Of a stretch of DNA of 64,000 nucleotides, positions 13,401 to 25,339 are shown piece after piece. The stretch is from Telopea speciosissima (Eukaryota > Streptophyta > Magnoliopsida > Proteales > Proteaceae), in the NCBI RefSeq assembly GCF_018873765.1, contig NC_057921.1:65709557-65773556 (forward strand), read 5' to 3'. The position numbers and the translations under genes are program-made. The notes below the pieces were generated by a model. The model made no database searches, was not told where the DNA came from, and saw nothing but the letters and a program-made list of their open reading frames with translations. Each line of letters opens with the position of its first letter. Position 1 is the stretch's first letter.

Positions 13401-16400
13401 CCTTTTTTCATTTCTCATCTCATTCCCCATCCATCTTTTTATTTCCCTACTTTGTTTTGTTTGGATCCATGTAGCCGATCCCATTAAGTTGGGATAAGAC
13501 TGAGTTTGTTGTTGTTGTTGTTGTTGTCGTTCAAAGAATGCCCTCCCTCATCTTACATGCTATTCCATTCACCTGTTATCCAATTGTTAGCTTGACTTCC
13601 ATTAATTAAAAACCTGACACTCTCTTTTAAACTGCAAATATTTACTGTTTTGTTTTCTATTGCTTGGGTGGGCCCATAGTGATCCGAATAGGGTTTCCGA
13701 ACCCCGGATTGTACCACTGTGATATTTGGAGGTTTACTACCTTTGATACCAGACCCTAAATTAGTTCCAAAGTATTTGCCAATCTGTTCAGCAGGTTGTG
13801 AGATCTCAATAGTTGCTAAATCTGAGTTCTATAGTTTCTATTCTGCTTTCCCTGATGCTGTAACTACTAATCCAACCATTGTATTACCATCTTATTTGAG
13901 GACAATATAATCTTACCATACCCTCATACGTGGCCTGAATCTAAGATCAATTCAAGCCCTGATTCTGTAGTTATCAAGCTACCTATACTGCTGTAATACT
14001 TGGTCCACAGTCCTTCTTGTGAGTTGGGTATAATACTTGCTGTTTAGTGAGTCTAGCCCCATTACTTGTACAATCTACTTTTGCAGAATATGAATATGTA
14101 CTACAACTTTTATCTTATCAATGAAACTGAAATTGTTTATCTGACCTTAATTTCAGACTGATTTTCTGGAGAGAGAGAGAGAAGAAGAAAAAAAAGATCG
14201 ATGGTTTACATATAAACAAATGGATCTATACATGCTACAAGTGCATGTATATGCATATGGAAAAAAGCATAATTACTAAAAAAAATAGAAAGCTAAAGTT
14301 TCAGGATAAGGAACTAACAACACTCCCCAGTGAGCACATCCGAAGACCTCTAGTATGCATAAAATCAGTCAAAGTCCGACCATCGACTGGTGAAAGTTCC
14401 AGTGAGCCAAAGTCTGCAACCTGTGATTCTCAAAGTATGACAGAAATGAAAATCGCAGCAATTAAATAAAATGCAGGGGAAAAAGCTAATTTAGAATGTT
14501 TTCAGTAGTTACCAGCTTCGGAAGAGCTACTTCATCATAATATTTCTGAGACATCTCAATTAGTTCATGCAAAGACTGTAAATAAAATGTTGGAGATCAG
14601 AACACACTTTTTTATATAACCAATAAGATCATGCATACTCTTAACAAAATCTAAGAAATGTTACCTTACGATGAAGCCCGGTTGCTGATTCTTTTAACCG
14701 TGTAAAAGCTGAACCAGAGAGAATCCCTTTCAATGCAAGCTCATTCTCATCAGCTTTGCTTTCAACGTGAGATTCTGCAGAGGCCAACTGAGCATCTTCA
14801 GCTTCTGCAGAAGCACCCTCCGCTGGAGTTTTGCCATCCGCAGATTGCATCTTCTGTTTGCTCTCATCTGATTTCTTCTTGTGGTTCTTAAGGAGCTTAA
14901 GGGGCTTCCCCAATCCCTTAACCTTTGCTTCACTTTTAGCCTTATCACTGGATGGTTTCTTATCCTTTTCTGCATTGTTTTGATCTTGCAAATGTTGTAT
15001 CCAGCAAGCTCCAAGTTCCCATCTCACAAAAATGTCTCTTTCTACTTCCTCTTCCTGAAGTTTGGCAACACTGTCCTCTAACACTCTCTTCACAAAAGAT
15101 TGGGCAGCATTGAGCTCTTCAAGTTCCAAATTTTGTGAACGTGATGTTCTATTCTGTTCTGAAGTTGGCTCTTTCTGAAGAAGCAACCTCAAACTGTAAT
15201 CAACAACTTTATAAATTAATTATGGACAGAATTAATCCCCAATTACAGATGCTCAAATTGTGCATTGGACTATAAAGGAATGTGAATTTACGGGGAAAAT
15301 AAGAGAAAAAATAGATGATATCCAAGTTATGAATTATGCACAGCCGTGACAGACATGCATAATTATTCAGCCACAATTTGGTGGTTCTAGTCTAGGAGAA
15401 CTCTAAGCAGTCTTACTGAAGCAATCACCAAAGCAAATTTAGGTGTTTTGGGGAATTGAGTGATTGCCTCATGTGTAGTGTTTGCTGTCTTGAATAATAT
15501 GTCCATATTGTGGTCTTTACTGCTATCAATAAGAAGTAATACAAACACTTTATTTATGAATAAATCATATTATTTTCTTGCCAAGCAGTCATTGCCTAGG
15601 CCTTCACTAGTTAATGCCTCACTTCAGGAAGTCCATAACTAGACATCAACTAGCCACTTTGATAATTGATAACCCCTGCTATAAAGCTCCTGACGTCCTA
15701 ATCATCTTCAATTCATAAAAGTTCTTTCGCTCTTATATATGCCAAGAAAATGCAATAGATTGAAGTTAACCAAGATAAATTCAATAAAGTCAAGCTTTGA
15801 TTAAGCCGACATCGGCCATGAATTTTTCTGCAGTGAATTGTATCAGCATCCCAGCGCATACTCTTTGTGATTCACACGTACACAAGGAAGTTTGAGATTG
15901 CCTTTACATGTTACCCGAAAGAGTCTTAATAATAGATTCACATCTTGGTAGCGTTCCGCTCAGTAGCAAGGACGTGAGGTACTGCCGAAGGCACCAAGAA
16001 GGAGCTGCTTTAATCCCAAAAGGTGACCAAATTCTTCACAACTAATCTAGATATTTCCATTTCAGATAGAAGAAATGAAGCTTCAGGCAATAAAGTCAGC
16101 GAAGAATACATCCTCGGTCCATACAGACTAACAGGCGCTATGTATCCTTTTTCTACTTATGTAACAATATACAAAAGAGAAATAAAAGTGATTGACAGTA
16201 TTTCTTCAAAAGGTAGAAGGTGCTGACAAGAACCTGTTAATATTGAGGGCATTGGCGCCTCCTTCCAGTTGATCAATGATTTCAATGCTTTGAAATGGAC
16301 CCACTTCACCAATCTCAATCTTGTCAACTTTCACTACTGCAATATAACCGCAGTATCTTACGTTGACAACACCCAGAGTGGCAATGTCCTGCGCTTCATA

Positions 16401-19400
16401 GAATACATTTTTACTCACCACGCAACATAGACAACTTTTATATTAACAATAACCCAATCAAAAAAATCCTTGAAACCATGTCAAAGTGAAAAACAGAAGC
16501 ATTAATTTAGAAATTATCTTACATGGGCTGCAGTATTTTCATCTGCAGTAATCCCCTTCAATAGGTTTCTCTCAATCAGACGCTTGAGGTCCACTCCTAT
16601 TGTTTCATTTCCATCAATCTTAGTTTCTACCTTCAAACTAGCATCAAGAGCATCTTTCTTCACAGTGATGCTTAGGTCCCCCACTCTTTGACTATAACAA
16701 ATATTATCTTTTCCAACCACAGTGGTTGGATCCAGTTCTTCCATTACCCTTGTTATGGCTGAAATTGCTTTGAAAATTGCTACATCTACAAAGAGGCTGT
16801 GAAGGAGGAAAACTTTCCTATCCCGGACCTGCCTCTCCTCCGCTGTTTTGCAAGGCATAGATGCAAGAAATGAAAATTCAGGAGCCCAACTGATCAAATC
16901 ACTTTTTCCATCTCTTCCTAAACCACCTCCATTGCCCCCCCACATTTCATCCTCCACTGGGAGGGAAGGAAAAACTGACGGCGACTGTGCTGCAACAGGA
17001 GGAACAAGCCATGTGTTGGCACGGAAGCCATAAGGCAGATTTCCGAACTGCAAAATAAATTAGTTCTTACCAAAAGCAGGAATACATAGGAAAAAGAACT
17101 TAAAACCAAATAAAAAAAAAATCCCTTTACAAATACAATCATTTAAGATGCCAGATTTCCACTCCTAAACTGTTTTCGCTCCAAAAGGATACAATATATT
17201 TCCGTACCTTGTTGCGTTCCAAGAATGCTTTCATGAGATCATCATAGGCCTGAAAAATAAGCCATGAGATATACTTATGGAAGTTCCAGTAGATGCTCGA
17301 TTTAAAAGCAACATAAAGCAGATAGAAATGATTTCACCATTGAATCTCAAGTCTCGACTTCTTACAAAGAATCACACACAACATTGACACCTATAGCTTG
17401 TCTAAAACATGCTTCACAAGTATAACAAAAATAGGGAGGATAGCAACATGAACTATACCTACTATTATTAAAATAATAGCATTCTGGTTGTGAAAAGAAA
17501 GTAACTTAGATGTTCTACACCTATCAATAGAGACTGCCAACACCATCACCATTTCATCTCCTGAGAACCATTGCAGTAACCCTCACTAAGAAGATACTTC
17601 ACCAAGTGATTACCATCACTGCCTGCTGTCAGGAATCTGTAAGCAATACTTTGTAAATTCTACTTTTTTTTTCCAATAACATTAGATGTAGGAAGCCATT
17701 TTGGAACCATTAAGGCAAATCATCTGTCTTCTTGACCAACACATCTGCCCTTTATTCTGAGAATTTTATATAAAAGATGGAAATCATGAAGGGTTTTGTT
17801 ACGTGGAAAAATGAAACAGAGATATACACTTTTGCACACGAAAATGATAAAAAAGCAAATGATAAATGTCACATCTTCTTCTGATCCTTTTACTCCTCAT
17901 AAAGGCATCACAAGACTAAATATCACAACTTGGTACCAGAAGTGGGCAATATTTTGTGATACTTCACATCTTTACCACACTTCATTTCTTCAATAGACTT
18001 AGTGACTGAAAGAGGTATGTCCAATAGAATATACCATGGTTACTGATCAGCAAATCGTATTGTCACTTAAGATTGCACTTTAAACATAGGTGACAGGGCC
18101 ATGTAATATTATGCAGCACAAATGCACAATGTCCTCTTCTCTTTCTTTTATCCTCTTTTCCTCTTGACAATTAGTTTCAGAGTTTTATCAATATGGTTAG
18201 ATATTTCAGAGTCACTCGAAACCACTTAACACCGGTAGTGTCAATAGTTTATAAGCACCAAAGAAAGACCGTAACTAGTCCAAAGGCCACAAAAATATAT
18301 CCCTAAGTCCCACTGATGATCTGACTTCTCAAAGCTATACAACAACAACTCAACCTTATCCCAACTAAATGGGGTCAGCTACATGGATCCTCGCAAAGAC
18401 AAAATAAATAAAATAATAGTAAAAAGAAAAGAGCACTTCCACCTAAATGAGGTAGGCTACATGGATTGTTGCCCTCCAATCAGCTCTATTTGAGGCCATA
18501 GTTGAGACAAGGCCCAAACTATGCATGTCTTTCCTCACTACTTCTCCTAGGGTCATTTTAGGCCTGTCCCTAGCTCTTTTAGATCCATCAATCTGAATCA
18601 AATCACTGCTCCGTACTGGTGCATCTCAAGGCCTCCGTTGAACATGACCGTGCCACCTCAAACAACTCTCTTGTAGCTTCTCATATATAAGGGCTACTCC
18701 TAACTCAGCTCTAATATGGTCATTCCATACTTTATCCTTCCTAGTCTTGCCACACATCCATATCAACATCCTCATCTCCACCACACTTAGTTTATCTACA
18801 TGCCACTTCTTAACTGCCCAACATTCCACACCATACATCATAGCCGGTCATATGTCCTATAAAACTTTCCTTTGAATTTTAAAGGACTACGCCGACCACA
18901 CAGTATGCCGGTTGCACCTCTCCACTTTATCCATCCTATTTTAATTCTTTGAGAAACATCATCCTCTATATCCCCTTCTTTATTTACGATAGGGCCTAGA
19001 TATCTAAAATAATTACTTTGAGGTATCTCTTTATCATCAATATTGACCACCTCATTAACAATCATAGTGTGGCTAAAGTTGCACACCATGTACTCCGTCT
19101 TTGTTCTACTTATCTTAAGACCTTTTTTATTCCAAGGTAGATCTCCATAACTCCAATTTGGCGTTAATCTTTGCTTTTTGTCTCATCCACCAACACAATG
19201 TCATTAGCAAAAAGCATACACCAACAAATATCATCTTGTGTGTCTCTAGTTAAATCATTCATGATAAGCGCAAACAAATAAGGGCTTAAGATTAATCCTT
19301 CATGTAGCCCAAGCATAATTGGGAACTCACTACTTTGACCTCCTACAGTTCATACACTAGTCATCACGCCATCATACATATCTTTAATTATGTCCACATA

Positions 19401-20429
19401 TTAACCTTCTCTTCTCAACTATGTGCCAGATTAGCTCTCTTGGGACTCTATCATAAGGTTTTTCTAGGTCAATAAAGACCATATGGTTTTAAATCCTTAG
19501 ATTGTTAAAAAGGTCATCATATTTCCTTGCCCTTGCATTCCCAACCTTCTTAGCTTCATTTCTGGCAGATTTATATACCTATGGACAATTAAAAAAATGT
19601 CCAAACAGAAAATTGAATTTTGATCATGACTTCAGCCATGGGTGAAATTAGAGTATTCCAGGGATTTAAAACAAAATCGTGTAATTTTATATGACTTTAG
19701 TCCAAGGAAGTAGGGGTCCAACTCAGGGATTGGATCAGTCATTGCCAATCCCACTACAATCTCAAGTCAACTTGGCTGAGTTTTAGCTGGATCAGTCCAA
19801 ACTCGGCAAGCCAAGGATTTAAGGCGGTGTTGGAGTTCGGATTAGTGGCCTGCACATATCGATATGGATATCAGATAGATTGGCTGGATCGTTGACCAAC
19901 AATAACAGTACAGGTCGGCCGTTAGGCCCGATGCAATCCCGATTTTTAAAACCTCAGATGCAACAGTGGCCCCCAAACCTGTTTCAACCAAGTTTAGAGG
20001 GGGATTGGTGAGTCAATTGGGATTGGTCCCTGCCAATGCCAAGACAACTTGGCCCATACAGTTGATCCCATGTTGATCCCTATATCTAGCTTTAGTTGAT
20101 TACCAAAATTGCTATAGTTATTTTGACTCCAGTGTCAGTTGAAATAGAAATATGCACTGAAATCACCTGATTCAACCATGTATCCAGTAAATTAGATGAT
20201 GCTCAACAAATTATCATCTCCCAAACACCCGATACCATCCAACAGCAGTTTGGACATCTTTACAAACAGATACCCAAGAAATCTCTTTGTTATAGATGTA
20301 GCAACTAGTTGTGGCACACCCCAAGCCATGAAAAATACATCTAGCAACGCAAGTTATCAGACCTTAAAATTTAGAAAGTGACGCACACCCGCACAAAAGA
20401 GATAAATTAACATACTATTCTTCATAAAC

Positions 20430-20469
<40 letters not shown>

Positions 20470-22023
20470 TCTAACATTATTGAAGGCTCTACTAAGCTGC
20501 CGTAACAAATCAACTAGCCTGTGGCTCAGAAGCCGCTGTTTTCCTACACTATAGAATCCTTTGCTGCAAACTTCAACAAGAACAAGCTTCCCATTGGAGA
20601 GCTTCACCTGCAAATCAACACAGAAGCTCGTTCAGGCCTCTCAATCAATGAGCAATGGTACAAAAAGAGAATCTCTCATGGTAAAAGGAAAAGATGGTTC
20701 AGGTTGTATATCCTACTTCAATTGAGAAAAGAAGATTGTATGGTAGAATCTCGTCGATCTGCTGTCTTGTCACCCTCCTTATAACTGCAAAATTCACACA
20801 ATATTCACTCCATGTCACTTTCCAACATGGTAACTACTCACCATACAAACAGAAGTAGTGCTCTGACAATCTCACTCTCTTGTGGCCATTGTCTATCCCG
20901 TTTAACTGTCATTAACTACTGGTTACTGGGGGAAAAAATGTAACTGCCTGTCCTATCGCTTTGGCACTTTTGAGACTATAACATGCTACCATTTTAACAA
21001 AAACTAGTTTTTATTGGTCAAATGTGTAAACTGAACTCAACTAACAATCTAGAGGAGAGAAAGTAAAGAGTAGAGCCCTAAAAATAAAGAACTTGGGAGG
21101 AAGAGGTGATACTTACATTGAATCGGAGGTGTGAGATGGGAAAGCGAGAAGAACTCGTAGAAGCTACCAAGCTTAGGGCAAGCACCGCTGATCTCTCCCT
21201 CGCCGTCAATGGAGACATCTTTCGATGAAGAAGAAGAAGTAAGAGTCGGAGACGGAGAAGAGGGCTTTGTCTGGGATTTGGTGGATTGCTTTGGCGTCTT
21301 ATTGTCATGGCCATTGCCATGGCCACCACCAACCCCTGCACACTTCCCGGCCTCGCACCTGCAATCCTTTCCTGAGGCGACTGCTGCTGTCTCTTTAGTC
21401 CCCGAAGGACCGAAGCAGGTCGTACAGGCCACAATGTCCAGCAGCCGTCGAATGTGCGCCACCGCACCACCCTCGTCGTAGTCCTCTGTTCCATGAGATC
21501 CAACATTCAAGAGCAAGACTGAGGATCTGAGATATCGTTTGAAACCGAACGTCTGAACCAGAAACTTTGACCGGCACTCGGGTGTAAAACGGTGAGGTTT
21601 TGGTTAAACTGTACGTTTGAATTCGGTTGACGGTGTCCAATACTCAAATGTACAAACCAAAATCAAAATTAAACCGTTTAAATCGTTTATTAAACGGCTC
21701 CATATAATAAAATTAAAATTGAATCGGGATTGGTAAAGGCCGAAACCAATCTGATACCAATCTGGATCGGAAAACCATTATTCTCATTCGAAAAAGGATT
21801 ATAACAATTATTATTTAATATAATTTCATCAAAAAAAATTATTATTTAATATAAGCATATTAAACATATTCTACTATTCTCATGGAAAAATGCATGAACA
21901 ATTATATCCACATTCCATCTTTTTGAATTTTAAATGATTATTTTTATGAAAAACATAAACTATTTCATTGAGGTAGGGCTATGGGGATGTTGAAGATTCA
22001 AAAAATATTGTTTATTAATAAAT

Positions 22024-22070
<47 letters not shown>

Positions 22071-24597
22071 TGTTGCATGACTCTACATCAGACACAGGAA
22101 TACGTAAAATTATAACCCCAACCCTTATGAAATAAAAACTCTCATTCATATTGATGCTTTTACCACATTGTCATTGGCTCTGCATTGGTGCAACAGAAGG
22201 ACCATGCAACCAGGTAGTGATCTCTTACCTCTATTTAAAGTTGTGTTAGACATACATTATTGGAATGCATTCTAGGTCGATTTCGCATTTTTAACAAATA
22301 ATAATAATCATTCGAGATTGTAAAATTGACCTAGAATGAATAACAAACGCAACCTAATTAATATATAAATCAAAATTTAAATAATTTAAACAGTTTCAGT
22401 ATTTAAAAACCAAATCAAACCGTTTAATTAAATAATCTTCTTTGAATAGACCACGATTCTAACTAAACAGCTGAGTTCGGTTTCAGTAATGGTTTCAGCA
22501 CCTGTAAAGACAGGGACTCGAGAGGGTATTAAATTATTAATTTTTCCCAATTAGTAGGGAAGCCTCTTTATGTAATTACCATAAATTATGGGGATTGTCT
22601 GAAAAAATGGTCGAAGAATTAATTATAAAGAACACCTTAACTTACCTTCCACTAATGTTAGAACGCACGGTTTTAGCGCAGCCACGTCCACCGTGTCTTT
22701 CAATCGTGGCCCTCGGACCTGTGTGGAGCAAACTGATAAATCAATGGATATTTCGGTATTTTCCCACGTGTTCAATTTCTCGCCAAATAATTATTAAATA
22801 ATAAAACTATGATGACAAGATCAATCGTGAGAGTCATTATTATCTCGGTACGAATGCATTTTTTGTTCAGAGCATGGCCTACCTAGTACATGAGCCAATG
22901 GGAGAGCATGTGGAAGCATCAACAGCAATTTGGATTCTCTACTGCCTAGTTGCCCGACAGGACCGTGCTCCCTAGACACAATGAAGCGTGTAATAATCAC
23001 CTCACTCCTGCCCAAACACCTTGCTCGAGTAGGGGTAAGGCGATCATTGCACATCTCACCATGTCTAGACAGCACGATCCTGTTGGGCAGCTCGACAGTA
23101 GAGGATTTGGATCCACATCAACAGACATAGCATTTCCACCTTTCATAGGAAAATATGAAAGACACAATGCACTCTTAGACAAAGTTCATGTTTTTCTAAA
23201 TATATTGAGGATGCGCATAGGGGTGTAAAAGCTGGCCTGCAATGATAGGCCCAACAAGAACTAAATCGATCAAACCTGTAATTAGATCGACTAGTTAGCA
23301 AATGGCCTATAGTGTTTGGACTTGAGACTGATCCGATCGTTCTCGATTTTTTATTGTAGCCCAATGGATGCCCGACCACGATCGATCAACACCAGTAATT
23401 GATTCCTTTGTAGCCCATATATAGTTTAACAATCCGTTTATGGCCCAGTCATTTATAACCCGATAACCCGATTGGCCCGGTTATAGTCTGATTAACCCAT
23501 TTACAACCCAAATAAATGAGGTTGGCTATGGACCAGTAACTGACCATCGAATATAAACATGTCTACGATTGATCTATCTAAATTGTTAAAGTGGGATCTT
23601 TATCCTTTCAATTACACTGCCCGTATTTGATGTCAAGTATATCTAACAAGGAGGCAGAAATGATTATCCTACCCCTTGCCTGAACACACTACCCGAGGTG
23701 GGGTCCACATGAGGTCCACCTCCCTCTATTAGATGTACTTGACAGCAAGTACGAGCAGTGTAATTGAGAGGGAAAAAAATTCGTTAAAGAATCACTTCTG
23801 TATCGTATCGGTCGAACCATATCAACTATGTATAGGGTCCGGCATATCGATATGCCGAAACGATACCGAGATGTAAGTAAGGACCGGCATGTCCAACTGG
23901 GCCAATGTCGTCATCCACAGCTGATAGGCTAATGTTGAGAACCCCACAAAAATTACCTAAAAATGAACTATGAAAAGACCCAAAGCGGTCAGAGAAGAGC
24001 AAACCTTACCTCATGAGATAACGAAAAATTGGTAATATTGCAAGTAACTGTATTCACGGACAAAAGCCGACGAACATCGATAATCCTGTCCGTTGATATT
24101 CCCTGTTCGTTTTAATCCAAATAAAAAATCCCCAGTATTTCCAATTTTAGGTTAATCCAAACAACATCTTAATTCACATTCCAATCAAATTGCAATTAAA
24201 ACCAGACATTTTTATCTCTGTTTCAATGGAAATAAGAAGAAGAAGAACATAGTTGAGAAGCAAACTGTAAAAACTCTTAACTTATTTTTGTCAAGAAATC
24301 AAATTAAACTGCAACTGGAAGTGAAACTCTGTTCAAAGCTCTGTGGAACAAGGTAAACTAAGCCAAAAAAAACTGACCTTCAAGATAATACGAGACTCAT
24401 CTGGGAGCTTCACAGTGATGTCCACAGCCACTGGAAGAACTGCCATACCACACAAACACCGATAAACAGAAAAGAAAAGATTAAAATTCAGCCAAATTTA
24501 TTTGGTGGAGAAGTTTGAAGAATCGTTTATTCTTACCTTTCTCTTCTTTCCTCTTCTTCTCTCCCTTCGTCTTTCCCTTACTGCTTCTTGGTGCCAT
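1479..24597 (-). CDS. REC3: REC3-type CLU/TPR protein (REDUCED CHLOROPLAST COVERAGE family), 23 coding exons, complete
   Basis: Exons from the 5' end: 24537-24597, 24378-24439, 24010-24102, 22646-22718, 21117-21485, 20717-20784, 20476-20607, 17208-17249, 16523-17047, 16234-16388, 14665-15193, 14513-14575, 14319-14420, 8956-9273, 8182-8274, 7956-8057, 7740-7844, 7394-7527, 6643-6826, 5513-5644, 4973-5085, 4291-4381, 1479-3746. All junctions are GT-AG and keep frame, giving 1,937 aa. The N-terminus ([15 protein letters not shown]) fixes the start. Domains: ubiquitin-like CLU_N about 20-110, with the conserved stretch [17 protein letters not shown] domain about 300-700, opening [13 protein letters not shown]; kinesin-light-chain-like TPRs about 896-1114; a long disordered tail ending in the conserved [18 protein letters not shown]. 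The family is related to FRIENDLY/CLU and in Arabidopsis helps set the fraction of the cell occupied by chloroplasts; it acts in cytosol and nucleus. REC3 rather than REC1/TSS is judged from remembered N-terminal similarity. A last tiny exon after 1479 is possible. Confidence 0.93.
2565..2898 (-). repeat. Two in-frame tandem repeats inside the last REC3 exon
   Basis: Two separate tandem repeats lie in the disordered C-terminal region. Units of 36 bp at 2827-2862 and 2863-2898 give two copies of MEEKTESC(V/I)PET. Three units of 39 bp (copies beginning near 2578, 2617 and 2656) give variants of [13 protein letters not shown]. Both periods are multiples of three, so frame is preserved. They look like recent slippage or unequal-exchange duplications and may differ in number between alleles. 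Confidence 0.85.
9840..10200. repeat. Possible LTR-like remnant in REC3 intron 13
   Basis: The 5.05-kb intron between exons 13 and 14 (9274-14318) holds no host exon. This part has a leader-like, polyadenylation-signal-rich composition (AATAAA near 10082) seen in solo LTRs or non-coding retroelements. A second stretch of similar character lies at about 11430-11640. No matching pair of long repeats or primer-binding site was identified, so the assignment is weak. Confidence 0.25.
10652..11331. mobile_element. Mutator-type TIR element with 9-bp target duplication
   Basis: Both ends share an inverted terminus, GGTTTAAAGTATC at the left and its reverse complement at the right. The element is flanked by perfect 9-bp direct repeats, GGCTATGGC, at 10643-10651 and 11332-11340. 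A 9-bp duplication is the hallmark of the Mutator superfamily. The interior is made of repeated GTATCGGTAT-like motifs and carries no transposase, so it is non-autonomous. It includes a near-perfect hairpin with 33-bp arms, 11177-11209 and 11218-11250. Related GTATCG-rich stretches occur near 19850, 23810 and 28020. Confidence 0.8.
12342..13528 (+). mobile_element. 5'-truncated, broken RTE-clade LINE remnant (antisense in REC3 intron 13)
   Basis: The first open stretch (12357-12794) shows reverse-transcriptase blocks, including [13 protein letters not shown] and the catalytic [11 protein letters not shown] second (12941-13261) shows the RTE C-terminal signature AECWAAKK...[12 protein letters not shown]. 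Between them are a frameshift and stop codons, and the endonuclease and 5' part are missing. The element ends with GATCCATGTAGCCGATCCC followed by a (TTG)n tail at about 13504-13528, the usual 3' end of plant RTE elements. It lies opposite to the host gene. Confidence 0.88.
18338..19590 (-). mobile_element. Second RTE-clade LINE remnant (sense orientation in REC3 intron 7)
   Basis: Reading the minus strand gives reverse-transcriptase pieces such as [17 protein letters not shown] near 19400-19490 and the C-terminal [15 protein letters not shown]...[10 protein letters not shown] at 18626-18841. It ends in a CAACAACAAC motif on the plus strand at about 18340, the reverse complement of the (TTG)n tail. 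Stops, frameshifts and an apparent internal deletion break it. It shares its family with the element at 12342-13528 but lies in the same orientation as the gene. Confidence 0.85.
20430..20470. repeat. Compound (AT)n/(AG)n microsatellite beside the exon 7 donor
   Basis: About ten AT units run directly into about ten AG units. The tract ends about 6 bp into the intron from the exon 7 donor at 20475, so on the transcript it forms a CU-rich then UA-rich stretch close to the 5' splice site. Confidence 0.9.
22027..22068. repeat. (AT)n microsatellite, about 21 units, REC3 intron 4
   Basis: An uninterrupted AT dinucleotide run lies in the intron between exon 4 (22646-22718) and exon 5 (21117-21485). 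Other simple runs in the window are (TA)n at about 29096-29123 and (GA)n at about 35240-35269. Confidence 0.95.
22926..23113. mobile_element. Foldback MITE in REC3 intron 3
   Basis: The left part (about 22928-23010, TTTGGATTCTCTACTGCC onward) is the imperfect reverse complement of the right part (about 23035-23113, ending AGAGGATTTGGATCC). The arms are about 80 bp. There is no coding capacity. It is a typical miniature hairpin element; a clear target duplication was not established. Confidence 0.65.
23594..23782. mobile_element. MITE, copy 1 of a family with ~9-bp target duplication
   Basis: The ends are inverted copies of a terminus containing CAATTACACTGCCCGTA and enclose about 190 bp. Flanks GTTAAAGTG (23585-23593) and GTTAAAGAA (23783-23791) match at 7 of 9 positions, consistent with an aged 9-bp duplication. 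The same family occurs at 26802-26979. It lies in intron 3 of the REC3-type gene. Confidence 0.7.
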
Positions 24598-25090
24598 TTT
24601 CTTCTCACGCACGATTGAGCTGCACTTCGACGACGGAACACTAGTATAAATATTGTACTTCACTCTATAAGAATCGAATTTCTTTGAGTGTAAAAAAAAA
24701 CACTTTTTTTTTTACAAGTTCATGAGAAGAACCAATAATGCATTTTGAAGAGACAGCGCAGTCAGTAGAACACAAAAGAGGAATTATCAGAAAGAATGAA
24801 GAACAAAAGGGATTATGCAACTCTTTAATAAATTAAGGAATGAAGCAAACGAATATTTGAATCCACCATTAAAAGCTCCGAACGAGAAAGCGACTTTAGC
24901 TCGATTTCTATACCTCTCAATACGATAAAGAAAAATGGTTAAATAACGCTAAGGTTTGAGTTCAGGTCTCTGAGAGTGTTCAGAGATTGGATAAAGAAGA
25001 AGACTCCGCCATTAAAGCCTTTGAGCAGAACCGAGAAGAGAGGAGAAGAAAAGAGTATGAACTAAGAAGAGATATGGAGGAGGCGAGAGG
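24598..25090 (-). promoter_or_regulatory. Probable 5' leader of the REC3-type gene with a 10-codon upstream ORF
   Basis: On the minus strand this stretch is rich in CT tracts, as plant leaders often are, and lies between the start codon and the tandem-repeat region. A short upstream frame, ATG at 25012 to TGA at 24980, encodes MAESSSLSNL. If the leader is transcribed unspliced, this uORF would sit about 380 nt before the main start and could dampen translation. The transcription start was not located. Confidence 0.35.
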
Positions 25091-25339
25091 GGCGTGATAA
25101 GGAAGGAAGGGCGGAGATTTAACGGTCAGAAATATTGGCATTTTATCATTTTATGACAGCGTATGCCGTAGTAAATTATCATTTTAATCACCGATTCAAT
25201 GTCTGTGGAGTCTCGTCTTATCTGACACAGACCTCCAATGAAGTCGATTTGGAATAAGTGGTAGGACCCACCAGCCCAATAGATTCTAATCCAATCCCAA
25301 TCAGACTGGCCACGTATAATAGTTTCTTGTAGACCTGGA

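Noticed and set aside
14641..15192. A separate short gene
   Set aside because: It is exon 11 of the REC3-type gene; its apparent start is only a TTG inside the exon.
21118..24010. Apparent loss of a conserved REC exon between SLSHE and EEDYDE
   Set aside because: The missing piece was found at 22646-22718 ([17 protein letters not shown]) with correct splice sites and phase, so the gene is intact.
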